A stretch of 62,888 bases of DNA. Origin: Muribaculaceae bacterium. GTDB taxonomy: Bacteria; Bacteroidota; Bacteroidia; Bacteroidales; Muribaculaceae. Shown here piece by piece: positions 35,502 to 44,458 of this stretch; position 1 is the first letter of the stretch, and every line of letters starts with the position of its first letter. The stretch lies in assembly GCA_029058745.1 (NCBI GenBank), contig JAIDXM010000109.1:1-62888 (forward strand). Direction: 5' to 3'. The position numbers and the translations under genes are program-made. The notes under the pieces are model-generated. The model was not told the origin of the DNA. It was given only the letters and a program-made list of their open reading frames with translations, and searched no databases.

Positions 35502-36110
35502 TTAAAAGATGTAGATTAAGGAAAGGCCCAGTTTGGTGACTCCCAGATAATTCGAGCCCCCGTTTCCGATTTTTGCCCCACATTCATAGCATGGGAATTT
35601 GTCATACCAGGCGTGGCAGTATCCAATCCCGATTTCCGCTTCCGCGTTCCAGTGTCGGGAGAGTGTCCATTGGTAGCCGTAGGTGGCTCCCACACCGGCG
35701 AAGGCTCCCTGATAATGGTAGTCTTTCACACCTTTTGCAAGGTTTTCTCCAGAGAAGAAGAACCCAGGCACCGGAATCGCGGCATTGGCGGCGTTGAATT
35801 GTCCTCCCAGGGCATGCACGCCAAAGAAGTGACCGTTGAATTTTGAACATGTCCACCATCTGTATTCGGGTATCAGAACCCAGTGTTTCGCTTTCCGGTC
35901 TCCTTTTGAACCGGAGTGGAATGTCCATGGGTTAAGGCCATAAACAATGTTTACGGTTGATTTCTTGCCCACTCCGGCCTCCAGTCCCAGATTGGGAGTG
36001 GTGGTGGCATCATACAGGAGATTCGTCTTCACCGCAATCTGGGCCTTTGTGCCCACCGAGGTGAATGCAATGAGCAAGAATGAAGAAAAGACTATCCTGA
36101 AATAAGACAT
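35502..36110 (-). CDS. DUF3575 protein, fimbrial cluster 2
   Basis: A 202-residue exported protein (signal peptide ending TKAQ) with LLYDATTTPNLGLEAGVG, HFFGVHALGGQFN and TYGYQWTLSRHWNAEAEIGIGY, aligning along its length with 7205-7831. The CYECGAK motif near the end is conserved. It is the first gene of cluster 2; the leader back to the promoter at 36317 is about 200 bases and does not share the structured RNA of cluster 1. Confidence 0.82.
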   Translation of the reverse strand: MSYFRIVFSSFLLIAFTSVGTKAQIAVKTNLLYDATTTPNLGLEAGVGKKSTVNIVYGLNPWTFHSGSKGDRKAKHWVLIPEYRWWTCSKFNGHFFGVHALGGQFNAANAAIPVPGFFFSGENLAKGVKDYHYQGAFAGVGATYGYQWTLSRHWNAEAEIGIGYCHAWYDKFPCYECGAKIGNGGSNYLGVTKLGLSLIYIF

Positions 36111-36316
36111 CTTGATGTGGTCAGTAGTTATATAATTGTATATCCCGCCTCTGTCGGCGGAATCGTGTAAATGTTTTTATGTCGGTTCTTTGGCTAAATC
36201 TGAAAGCCGTTTTTGTAATTGTTTTGGATTTTGGAAATGCCGTCCGGACTATTGGCTCATAGGATACTCTGGCATATATTCGTGTCATTTGCCCGGAAGT
36301 ATTTTCAAAACGGATG

Positions 36317-36351
36317 CAAAATTAGGTCAAAATTTTTAGATTACCCCCCCC
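36317..36351 (-). promoter_or_regulatory. Candidate promoter of fimbrial cluster 2 with an eight-base homopolymer
   Basis: On the minus strand TAATTTTG (36324-36317) matches the -7 consensus. Where the -33 element should lie there is a run of eight G (eight C on plus, 36344-36351) that starts 19 bases upstream of the -7 box. No ordinary TTG is present at that spacing. Changes in run length would alter the spacing of upstream promoter DNA. The rest of 36111-36590 is non-coding. Confidence 0.5.
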
Positions 36352-36503
36352 GTTTAGTTAAATAATGTTAAAGATGATAAAATATTTATATAAAAACAAT
36401 TCTTGTTTGAAAAATTCATGAGTGGAGGAAGCCGAAGCATCCGCCACGCGCAGTCCTTTCCTCAACATGGCGGATAATGGAGAGATTTTAATGTGAAGCG
36501 AAA

Positions 36504-36550
36504 CGCCCAATGCGCGAGGCATATCTCATACTTGCCACGAGCATTGGGCG
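36504..36550 (-). terminator. Hairpin after the xylose operon
   Basis: CGCCCAATGC (36504-36513) pairs with GCATTGGGCG (36541-36550), with an inner GGCA/TGCC stem. On the minus strand GTTT follows the stem, 41 bases beyond the xylE stop. Confidence 0.55.
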
Positions 36551-36590
36551 CTCCCTTGAATATCCCGATATGAATCGGACGTAGGCCGTA

Positions 36591-38063
36591 CTATTTCCGT
36601 TTCCGCCAAAGCGCAGACATCTCTTCGAGAGTCTTCCCTTTTGTCTCGGGCACCATCCTGGCCACAAACCATGCGGCCAGTACGCAAATCGCTCCATAGA
36701 GCGCATATACGAAAACGTGTCCGAAGCTCTCGCCCATCTCTCCGGCCCGCATATTATATAGCGGCACGAATGTTGACGACACGATAAAGTTGAAAATCCA
36801 TTGGAAGGCCACGGCGATAGCCACTGCAGCGCTTCTTATCGTGTTGGGGAATATCTCGGAAATGAGTACCCAGCATATCGGTCCCCAGGAGAACATGAAC
36901 GATGCGGAGTATATCATTATCGACACTACCGGCACAATCGGGGCTACATCTATTATGTTGGCGGCTGCCACTCCGAAGGCTCCGATAGCCATTCCGGCAG
37001 AGCCATATATCAGGAGTGGCTTACGTCCCCATTTCTCGACTGTGAAGATTGCCACGAGTGTGAACAGGATGTTGACGATTCCCATGATTACGGTCTGCAT
37101 CATAGGATTCCCCATACCCATTGAGTCGAATATGCGAGGCGCGTAATAGAGCACGGCGTTTATGCCGACAGCCTGCTGGAATACGGAGAGCATCACGCCT
37201 ACGAATATCACGGTGATTCCGAATGAGAACAGTTTCTCTTTCTTCACGGAGACAGTGTTCTTGATATCCGCGAGAATCTCGGCGGCCTTCCCTCCGTTGA
37301 TTCTTCTCAGCACATCCAGGGCCTTTGCGTCTTTTCCTTTCAGTGCGAGATAGCGCGGCGATTCCGGCACAAAGCATACGAGGATTGTGAACAGGGCGGC
37401 GATGATACCCTCGGAGCCGAACATATAGCGCCATCCTGTCTGGATTGTCCAGGGGTCGGATGCCGGATTCACGGCATAGAGTGTTTCCCCGATTCTCTCG
37501 ATGATGGGGTTGGTGTGTTCTCCCAGAATCAGGAAATTCACGAAATATACCACAAGCTGTCCGAAGATGATGGCGAACTGGTTCCACGACACGAGAGTGC
37601 CACGGATTCCTGAAGGAGCCACCTCTGCGATATACATGGGGCATATGGCGGATGCGAGGCCCACACCCACGCCTCCGATTATGCGGTAGATGTTGAACGA
37701 GGCGAGGAGTCCGAGCGACGGGATCCCGTAGTTGAAGAAGAAGGCCTCCGGATAATATGAGCCGAGTGCGGAAATGAAAAAGAGCACACCGGCTATGGCG
37801 AGCGACTTCTTGCGCCCGAGCCGTGAGGCGCATAGTCCGGATAACGCGCTCCCGATTATACACCCTATCAGGGCACTCGACGACGTGATGCCGTGGATGA
37901 CATCGGTATATACGAAATCCTTTGCTCCGAGGAAGAATGCCTGAAGACCTTTCTCGGCTCCGGAAATCACGGCGGTGTCATAGCCGAAGAGGAGACCGCC
38001 GAGCACAGCCACACACACAATCCCATACAGATATGTCTTGCTGCCGTTGTCTTGTTTGTTCAT
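36591..38063 (-). CDS. xylE: D-xylose:proton symporter (MFS sugar porter)
   Basis: A 490-residue, 12-helix inner-membrane transporter of the sugar porter family. Signatures are GGLLFGYDTAVISG in helix 1, RLGRKKSLA, PESPRYLA after helix 6, EKWGRKPLL, and PETKGKTLEE at the end. It brings xylose in with protons. Context supports xylose: it is the last gene of xylB-xylA-xylE, and its ATG overlaps the extended xylA stop (ATGA). A hairpin at 36504-36550 follows. Confidence 0.9.
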   Translation of the reverse strand: MNKQDNGSKTYLYGIVCVAVLGGLLFGYDTAVISGAEKGLQAFFLGAKDFVYTDVIHGITSSSALIGCIIGSALSGLCASRLGRKKSLAIAGVLFFISALGSYYPEAFFFNYGIPSLGLLASFNIYRIIGGVGVGLASAICPMYIAEVAPSGIRGTLVSWNQFAIIFGQLVVYFVNFLILGEHTNPIIERIGETLYAVNPASDPWTIQTGWRYMFGSEGIIAALFTILVCFVPESPRYLALKGKDAKALDVLRRINGGKAAEILADIKNTVSVKKEKLFSFGITVIFVGVMLSVFQQAVGINAVLYYAPRIFDSMGMGNPMMQTVIMGIVNILFTLVAIFTVEKWGRKPLLIYGSAGMAIGAFGVAAANIIDVAPIVPVVSIMIYSASFMFSWGPICWVLISEIFPNTIRSAAVAIAVAFQWIFNFIVSSTFVPLYNMRAGEMGESFGHVFVYALYGAICVLAAWFVARMVPETKGKTLEEMSALWRKRK

Positions 38064-39466
38064 GGATTAATCAGGTTTGAAGAAGGCGGGCCGGAGAGAT
38101 GCCGTCGGCAATTATCTACGGCCCGCCGTTGTGGGTTTTCGTTAATTTTTAAGACATACAAGTTCACGATAGACTCATAGAGCTCCTGCTTTCCGGAGGT
38201 GACAGCCGGCTCACCTTTGGTCTTGGCGTATGCCACAACATCTTCGAGCGAGAGTGCGCCTTCTTCGAAAGCCTTTCCCTCGCCGCTGTCGAAGCTTGCG
38301 TATCTTTCGGCAAGCATCTTCTTGTAGGGCGATTTCTCCAGGATGTCGGCGGCGGAGAGAAGGGCGCGGGCCATTGCGTCCATACCGGCGATGTGTGCGA
38401 TGAAGATATCCTCAGGGTCAGTGGAGTTGCGGCGGGTCTTGGCATCGAAGTTCGTGCCGCCGTTGCCGAGTCCGCCGTTGCGGATAATCTGCATCATTGC
38501 CTGGGTCAGCTCATAATTGTCGATAGGGAACTGGTCTGTGTCCCATCCGTTCTGGTAGTCGCCACGGTTTGCGTCGATGCTTCCGAGCATCCCGTTATCT
38601 ACAGCCACGCAGAGCTCGTGCTCGAAGGTATGGCCGGCGAGAGTGGCGTGGTTCACCTCGATGTTCACTTTGAAATCCTTGTCGAGTCCATGAGCTTTGA
38701 GGAATCCTATTACAGTCTCGGTGTCAACGTCATACTGGTGTTTGCTTGGCTCCATTGGTTTCGGTTCGATGAGGAAAGTGCCTGTGAATCCTTTGGAACG
38801 GGCATAGTCGCGGGCAATGGTGAGCATGCGGGCGAGATGCTCTTTCTCACGCTTCTGGTCGGTGTTGAGAAGGCTCATGTAGCCTTCGCGTCCACCCCAG
38901 AACACATAGTTCTGGCCTCCGAGGGCTATGGTTGCGTCGATTGCGTTCTTAATCTGGACTGCTGCGCGTGCCACAACGTCGAAGTCGGGGTTTGTGGCGG
39001 CCCCGTTCATATAGCGTCCATTTCCGAACACGTTGGCTGTGCCCCAGAGATTCTTGATTCCGGTCTCTGCCATAAGCTCCTTGAGATATGCGGTGATTTC
39101 ACCCATGCGTTTCTCATAGTCTTCAATGTCAGTGAGGTCGCCGATAAGGTCGGTGTCGTGGAAGCAGAAATATTCTATTCCCAGCTTCTGCATGATTTCA
39201 AAACCGGCGTCGGCACGCTGTTTGGCGGCAGTCATTGGGTCGGGAGCGTCGTTCCAGGGGAATTTCTTGGTGCCGGTGCCGAATTGGTCGCCACCTTCGG
39301 CGCAAAGAGTGTGCCACCATGCCATAGCAAACTTGAGCCATTCCTTCATTGGTTTGCCGAGCACGATTTTCTCAGCGTCGTAATATCTGTAGGCGAGGGG
39401 ATTATAGCTGTCAGTACCCTCGAATTTGATTTTCCCTATCGAGGGAAAATATTCTTTCTTTGCCAT
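38060..39466 (-). CDS. xylA: Xylose isomerase with a 30-residue C-terminal extension
   Basis: Converts D-xylose to D-xylulose in the cytoplasm. The family's metal and catalytic residues are present: FCFHDTDL (His, Asp), EPKPMEP, NIEVNHATLAGHTFEHE and DANRGDYQNGWDTDQFP. The first 438 residues, ending QELYESIVNLYV, match the usual Bacteroides-type enzyme and its normal end. The frame then continues for 30 unusual residues, across the hairpin at 38085-38127, to a TGA overlapping the xylE start. A TAA lies one base out of frame directly after codon 438, so a one-base insertion may have removed the ancestral stop. Activity is expected, as the C-terminus is on the enzyme's outside arm. Confidence 0.9.
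   Translation of the reverse strand: MAKKEYFPSIGKIKFEGTDSYNPLAYRYYDAEKIVLGKPMKEWLKFAMAWWHTLCAEGGDQFGTGTKKFPWNDAPDPMTAAKQRADAGFEIMQKLGIEYFCFHDTDLIGDLTDIEDYEKRMGEITAYLKELMAETGIKNLWGTANVFGNGRYMNGAATNPDFDVVARAAVQIKNAIDATIALGGQNYVFWGGREGYMSLLNTDQKREKEHLARMLTIARDYARSKGFTGTFLIEPKPMEPSKHQYDVDTETVIGFLKAHGLDKDFKVNIEVNHATLAGHTFEHELCVAVDNGMLGSIDANRGDYQNGWDTDQFPIDNYELTQAMMQIIRNGGLGNGGTNFDAKTRRNSTDPEDIFIAHIAGMDAMARALLSAADILEKSPYKKMLAERYASFDSGEGKAFEEGALSLEDVVAYAKTKGEPAVTSGKQELYESIVNLYVLKINENPQRRAVDNCRRHLSGPPSSNLINP
38085..38127 (-). other. Hairpin within the read-through tail of xylA
   Basis: GGCGGGCCG (38085-38093) pairs with CGGCCCGCC (38119-38127), with an inner TGCCG/CGGCA stem. It has the look of an intercistronic hairpin between xylA and xylE but lies inside the extended xylA reading frame. 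Confidence 0.6.
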
Positions 39467-39530
39467 TTCTCTATATGGTTTTTTAGGTTAAAATTTATGA
39501 AGTCGATATAGGCTTCGTTAAGGTGTTGTA

Positions 39531-41024
39531 TTATTCTACTGATTCAATTTTCAGGGCGAGTTCATGCTTCCATCGTGCGTAGGCTTCCAGATATGGCCTA
39601 CGGTCGGATGCCGGCTCAATCACGTCTATCACCTTCAGCGAGCTGAAAGCCTCGGCGGGGTCCTTGTATATTCCGGCTCCGATTCCGGCACCTTTGGCGG
39701 CTCCTGCCGCACCGTCGGTATCGACAAGGTCGATGGTGGCTCCCGACACAGACGCGAGGGTGTCGCGGAATATGGGACTGAGGAACATGTTGGCATTTCC
39801 GGCATGTATCCGTTTGATGTCCATTCCGATGCTTTCCATGATTTCCATGCCATACATGAATGAGAAGACTATCCCTTCCTGGGCGGCACGGATGATGTGG
39901 CAACGGTTGTGTATATTGAAGTTCACACCGTTTATGCAACATCCGATCTGGCGGTTCTCAAGCACGCGTTCCGCCCCGTTGCCGAAGGGGAGTATCGTGA
40001 CTCCCTGGCTTCCGACAGGCACTTTGGCGGCGAGAGCGTTCATATCGGCGTAGCTGATTCCTTCCGGGGCGACATTGCGTTTCACCCATGTGTTCAGAAT
40101 CCCGGTGCCATTTATGCAGGTCATGACCCCTATCCGGGTTTGCTGTCCGGAATGGTTGACATGCGCGAAGTTATTGACTCTTGAACGCGGGTCGTAGTCA
40201 ACGGTGCCGTTAATTCCATACACCACACCGGAGGTTCCGGCTGTGGATGCCACTTCTCCCGGATTGAAGACGTTAAGCGACAGGGCATTGTTCGGTTGGT
40301 CGCCGGCACGGTAGGTGACGGGGGTGCCCGGAGCAAGTCCCAGGTGGGCGGCAGCGGAGGCCGTAAGTCGTCCTTGTTCAGAGAATGTAGGTTTTACATC
40401 CGGGAATATGGATGGATCGAATCCGTAATGGTCCATCAGGAACCTTGCCGGCGCGTTCTCCTTGAAATCCCAGAGCATATATTCCGACAGTCCTTCGGGG
40501 TTGGTGCAGATTTCTCCGGTGAGCAGCATAGCCACGTAGTCGCCGGGGAGCATCACCTTGTAAATCTTTTCAAACACTTCCGGTTCTTCTTCTTTAAGCC
40601 AACGAAGTTTCGCGGCGGTGAAATTGCCGGGCGAGTTCAGAAGTCTGGGAAGACAGATGTCGGCGCCAAGCTCCTTGAAAGCTTTGTCGCCATAAGGCAC
40701 GCCTCGGGAGTCGCACCATATGATTGCGTCTCTCAATACGTTGAGGTTCTTGTCAATGGCCACAAGGCCGTGCATCTGATAGCTGATTCCTATCGCTTTT
40801 ATGTCGGCAGGATTCACTCCGCTTTCTTTGAGCACCGCATGTGTGGCTTGAGTGAGATATTCCCACCAGTTGGCGGGGGATTGCTCTGCCCATCCCTCTT
40901 TGAGGGCCTTTATGGGGGCTTCTGATTTAGGGAAGAAATCGGATGCCACGCATTTTCCTGAGGCGGCATCAACTATAGCGGCTTTTACGGATGAACTGCC
41001 TATGTCATATCCTAAGAGAAACAT
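39531..41024 (-). CDS. xylB: Xylulokinase
   Basis: A 497-residue FGGY kinase that phosphorylates D-xylulose to xylulose 5-phosphate. The N-terminal LGYDIGSSSVKAAIVD is the phosphate-binding loop, SYQMHGLVAID and WCDSRG are typical of xylulokinases, and the second half has AGTSGVVYG and the DTDGAAGAAKGAG segment. It is first of xylB-xylA-xylE, 64 bases before xylA. The upstream gap (41025-41186) has an inverted repeat ATTCAC (41089-41094) / GTGAAT (41108-41113) that might be an operator, and the palindrome at 41111. Confidence 0.92.
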   Translation of the reverse strand: MFLLGYDIGSSSVKAAIVDAASGKCVASDFFPKSEAPIKALKEGWAEQSPANWWEYLTQATHAVLKESGVNPADIKAIGISYQMHGLVAIDKNLNVLRDAIIWCDSRGVPYGDKAFKELGADICLPRLLNSPGNFTAAKLRWLKEEEPEVFEKIYKVMLPGDYVAMLLTGEICTNPEGLSEYMLWDFKENAPARFLMDHYGFDPSIFPDVKPTFSEQGRLTASAAAHLGLAPGTPVTYRAGDQPNNALSLNVFNPGEVASTAGTSGVVYGINGTVDYDPRSRVNNFAHVNHSGQQTRIGVMTCINGTGILNTWVKRNVAPEGISYADMNALAAKVPVGSQGVTILPFGNGAERVLENRQIGCCINGVNFNIHNRCHIIRAAQEGIVFSFMYGMEIMESIGMDIKRIHAGNANMFLSPIFRDTLASVSGATIDLVDTDGAAGAAKGAGIGAGIYKDPAEAFSSLKVIDVIEPASDRRPYLEAYARWKHELALKIESVE

Positions 41025-41110
41025 AGATTTAGATAGAACAGGTTATTATATGATTCCGTTCCGGAATCCAAGGTTAGATTTATGGTCAATTCACGATTTT
41101 CGATTGTGTG

Positions 41111-41160
41111 AATGCATGGTTTATGATTCATAATGCATTATGAATCATAAACCATGCATT
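41111..41160. terminator. 50-bp perfect palindrome between transketolase and xylB
   Basis: AATGCATGGTTTATGATTCA begins a 25-bp arm that is perfectly mirrored around a central TGCA with no loop. It lies 26 bases beyond the transketolase stop and 87 bases before the xylB start codon, so it most likely ends the transketolase transcript. Confidence 0.65.
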
Positions 41161-41186
41161 ATGTAAGATATGCTTGCCGCAGAGTG

Positions 41187-43199
41187 TCAGAACATTGATT
41201 TCACCTGGTTATATACGTTGTCGGCGGTGAAGCCAAGTTTCTCGTCGAGCACTTTGTAGGGAGCTGAGAATCCGAACGATTCGAGTCCCCAGATTTTACC
41301 GTCGGTGCCGACAAGGCCGAGAAGGTTGACGGGGAGTCCGGCAGTCAGACCGAATCTCTTTATCCCTTTCGGGAGCACTTCCGCCTGATATGCTGCAGGC
41401 TGGCTACGGAACAGGCCCTCAGAAGGAACCGACACGATCCTTACCCGTATGCTGTCTTCGCGAAGTTTCTTTGCGCCCTCAACAAGAGTTGACACCTCTG
41501 AACCTGTGGCCACAAGCACCACGTCAGGATTCTCGTCAGACCCGGCCACTACATATCCGCCCTTTGCAGTGAGTGAATAGTCGTTCCCTTTGGGGAGGTT
41601 GGTGATGTTCTGGCGGGAGAGGATGAGTGCGGTGGGGGTATATACATTCTCCATCGCGAGTTTCCAGGCCTGGGTAGTCTCCTCGGCATCGGCAGGGCGC
41701 AACACGAGCACAGAGTTGCGGCCATGGTGGTTTTTAAGCTTCTCCATGAGTCGGATTTGAGCTTCCTGCTCTACAGGCTCGTGGGTCGGACCGTCTTCAC
41801 CGACACGGAATGCGTCGTGGGTCCAGATGAATTTCACGGGGAGTTCCATGAGGGCCGCCATACGCACAGCGGGTTTCATATAGTCGGAGAATACGAAGAA
41901 TGTGCCGCAAGCTGCGATTACTCCTCCATGGAGGGCCATGCCTATGCAGCAGCAGGCCATCGTGAGCTCAGCCACACCTGCCTGGAAGAAGGCTCCTGAG
42001 AAATCGCCCTTCTGGAATGAATGGGTCTGCTTGAGGAAGGAGATTGTCTTGTCGCTTTCAGAGAGGTCGGCAGATGAGCATACCATGTTGGGCACCTGCT
42101 TGGCCAGCTCCGCGAGTACGGCTCCGGAGGCGTTGCGTGTGGCGTCGTTCTCCTTCTGCTCCACTTTGCTCCAGTCGATGGCCGGGACTTTGTTCTCAAA
42201 CCAGTCGTTGAGTTCGGCAGCCTTCTCGGAATTCGCGTCAGCCCATGCTTTCTCTTCGGCTTTGCGTTCCTCCACGATTCCCTTCAGGGCTTTTGCACGG
42301 TCGGCATACAGTTCCTTCACCTCGTCGAAAATAACGAACGGATCATCGGGGTTGCCCCCGAGATTGGTGATGGTGTTGCGGAATGCGTCGCCTCCGAGAG
42401 GGGCTCCGTGGGTCTTGCAGTTGTGTTCGTAAGAAGTGTTGTCAGCCTTGCGCGCGCCTTTACCCATCACGCATTTTCCGATGATGAGGGTGGGGCGTTC
42501 GGTCTCTTTCTTGGCGGCATCGAGCGCGAGGCGGATCTGGTCAACGTCGTGGCCGTTGATTTCAATCACGTTCCATCCCCAGGAACGGTATTTCATGGCG
42601 GTGTCTTCCGAAGTCACCTCTTTTGTCTCAGTTGAAAGCTGGATGTCGTTGGAGTCGTAGAACATCACGAGGTTGTCCAGTCCGAGTGTGCCGGCCACAC
42701 GTCCTGCACCCTGGGAGATTTCCTCCTGGATTCCGCCGTCGGAGATATAAGCGTAGATTGTTTCCTTGCTGAAGCCCGGGTTGCCGGTGCGAGCGGCGAG
42801 GAATTTCGCGGCAATCGCGGCGCCCACCGCGAATGTGTGTCCTTGTCCGAGAGGTCCGGATGTGTTCTCCACGCCACGTGCGATGTCAAACTCCGGATGT
42901 CCGGTGGTGGGGCTTCCCCATTGTCTGAGCTCTTTGAGTTCGTCGATGGAATATTTCCCGATGAGGGCAAGCTGCGCGTAGAGCATCGGGGCCATATGTC
43001 CGGGGTCAAGGAAAAAGCGGTCGCGTGCATACCAGTTGGGGTCGGCAGGGTCGAACACGAGATATTCGCTGAAGAGCACATTTATGAAGTCTGCTCCACC
43101 CATAGCTCCTCCGGGGTGGCCTGATTTGGCTTTTTCAACCATTGAGGCAGCCAGTATACGAATGTTGTCGGCCGCACGGTTCATGATTTCTTTTTTCAT
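41187..43199 (-). CDS. tkt: Transketolase
   Basis: A 670-residue thiamine diphosphate enzyme that moves two-carbon units between pentose and hexose phosphates; it carries xylulose 5-phosphate from the adjacent XylB onward. Start is Met 43197-43199 (MKKEIMNRAADNIRILAAS); a longer frame adds 41 residues encoded across the promoter. Motifs: KSGHPGGAMGGADF, GPLGQGHTFAVGAAIA, SDGGIQEEISQGAGR (the ThDP region, in the form usual for this phylum), and in the pyrimidine domain THDAFRVGEDGPTHEPVEQ. The C-terminal domain is complete. Confidence 0.95.
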   Translation of the reverse strand: MKKEIMNRAADNIRILAASMVEKAKSGHPGGAMGGADFINVLFSEYLVFDPADPNWYARDRFFLDPGHMAPMLYAQLALIGKYSIDELKELRQWGSPTTGHPEFDIARGVENTSGPLGQGHTFAVGAAIAAKFLAARTGNPGFSKETIYAYISDGGIQEEISQGAGRVAGTLGLDNLVMFYDSNDIQLSTETKEVTSEDTAMKYRSWGWNVIEINGHDVDQIRLALDAAKKETERPTLIIGKCVMGKGARKADNTSYEHNCKTHGAPLGGDAFRNTITNLGGNPDDPFVIFDEVKELYADRAKALKGIVEERKAEEKAWADANSEKAAELNDWFENKVPAIDWSKVEQKENDATRNASGAVLAELAKQVPNMVCSSADLSESDKTISFLKQTHSFQKGDFSGAFFQAGVAELTMACCCIGMALHGGVIAACGTFFVFSDYMKPAVRMAALMELPVKFIWTHDAFRVGEDGPTHEPVEQEAQIRLMEKLKNHHGRNSVLVLRPADAEETTQAWKLAMENVYTPTALILSRQNITNLPKGNDYSLTAKGGYVVAGSDENPDVVLVATGSEVSTLVEGAKKLREDSIRVRIVSVPSEGLFRSQPAAYQAEVLPKGIKRFGLTAGLPVNLLGLVGTDGKIWGLESFGFSAPYKVLDEKLGFTADNVYNQVKSMF

Positions 43200-43253
43200 T
43201 GATATTATATTTTGATAGAATTCGAAACTGTGGAGAAGAGGCGAATCACTTTG

Positions 43254-43261
43254 CAAAGATA
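43254..43261 (-). promoter_or_regulatory. -7 element of the transketolase promoter
   Basis: TATCTTTG on the minus strand fits TAnnTTTG. No clear TTG at the usual spacing is present. It lies 55 bases upstream of the chosen ATG and inside the longer frame, supporting the shorter start. The rest of 43200-43454 is A/T-rich with no gene seen. Confidence 0.45.
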
Positions 43262-43454
43262 GTAAATTAGGATAATAAATAAGTGTAATATTTGTTTCAA
43301 AAGGGAGATGATTTTGTAACATCGGGTGTATTTATTGCTTTTTTATACATTTTTAGACTAAAATATAATTGGATTTGTTAGAGAAGTTGACATGGCAGGC
43401 CGGCTTTGGGCCGGAAGATGCCGATTCATTCACAAACTGGTAAATTGAAAATAT

Positions 43455-44432
43455 ATGGATTATCTATGGCTGGTTCTCGGGCTTGTCCTGATTCTTGTCG
43501 GAGCGAACGCGCTGACCGACGGCGCCTCCGCGCTTGCACGCAAGTGGGGGGTGAGCGATCTTGTGATAGGACTCACTGTTGTGGCGTTCGGCACGTCGGC
43601 TCCGGAATTGTCGATAAGTATGATATCCGCGTTCAAGGGGAGCGCGGCGCTTGCTGTGGGGAATGTGGTGGGCAGCAATATATTCAATGTCTTCATGATA
43701 ATTGGAGTTGTGGCTTTGGTGAGGCCGATCGTGATAGTCCGGTCGGTTATGGAGAATGAGATTCCGTTAGTGGCGCTCGCGTCGGTGGCATTGCTCGCCA
43801 TAGGGAGCGGCCCCTTTCTCGGAATCCCCGGAGAGAGGGTGGTTGACCGCATTGACGGCATCCTTTTGCTGCTGTTTTTTATGGTGTTCATGCGCTATAC
43901 CTTCTCTCAGGCCACGTCGGGAAGTGGTGATGGTCCGGCCGACCCGACGGCGGAGAATGTCGCGGCGAAGGCGCCCATGCCGATGTGGAAGAGTGTGGTG
44001 TGGGTAGTGGCCGGACTCGCAGGCCTAATTTACGGTGGCGACAGATTCGTGGCCGGGGCCTCCGGGATTGCCCGTTCACTGGGGATGAGCGAGGCTGTTA
44101 TAGGCTTGACCATCGTCGCCGCCGGGACATCGTTGCCTGAGCTTGCCACCTCCGTGGCTGCTGCCTTGAAGGGAAAGCCGGGTATAGCCATCGGGAATGT
44201 GATTGGAAGCAATATTTTCAATATTTTCCTGGTGCTCGGACTTACATCCACAATCATCCCGTTGCCATTCGGCGCGATAGGGGTGGCCGACCTGCTTGTG
44301 ATGACGGTCGCCGCGTTCCTTTTCTGGTTTTTCGGATGGCGTTTCGGGAAGCGCACCGTCACCCGTTGGGAGGGAGGTTTCTTGGTGGCGTGTTATGTGG
44401 GATACATAATATGGCAGGTGGCGATGGCGTGA
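43455..44432 (+). CDS. Calcium/sodium antiporter (CaCA family, YrbG-like)
   Basis: A 325-residue inner-membrane exchanger with two homologous halves of about five helices. The two alpha repeats hold the ion-binding acids: VAFGTSAPELSIS in the first half and VAAGTSLPELATS in the second, each followed by GNVVGSNIFN or GNVIGSNIFN. A polar linker (about residues 153-180) lies between. It exchanges cytoplasmic Ca2+ for Na+ or protons. It is transcribed alone, divergent from transketolase and convergent with the LysR gene (26 bases between stops). Confidence 0.92.
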   Translation: MDYLWLVLGLVLILVGANALTDGASALARKWGVSDLVIGLTVVAFGTSAPELSISMISAFKGSAALAVGNVVGSNIFNVFMIIGVVALVRPIVIVRSVMENEIPLVALASVALLAIGSGPFLGIPGERVVDRIDGILLLLFFMVFMRYTFSQATSGSGDGPADPTAENVAAKAPMPMWKSVVWVVAGLAGLIYGGDRFVAGASGIARSLGMSEAVIGLTIVAAGTSLPELATSVAAALKGKPGIAIGNVIGSNIFNIFLVLGLTSTIIPLPFGAIGVADLLVMTVAAFLFWFFGWRFGKRTVTRWEGGFLVACYVGYIIWQVAMA

Positions 44433-44458
44433 GTCGTGGATTGCCCATACGCCGAGGG

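Noticed and set aside
38393..39511. 372-codon plus-strand open frame over xylA
   Set aside because: It mirrors the highly conserved xylA sequence in antisense and has no family of its own.
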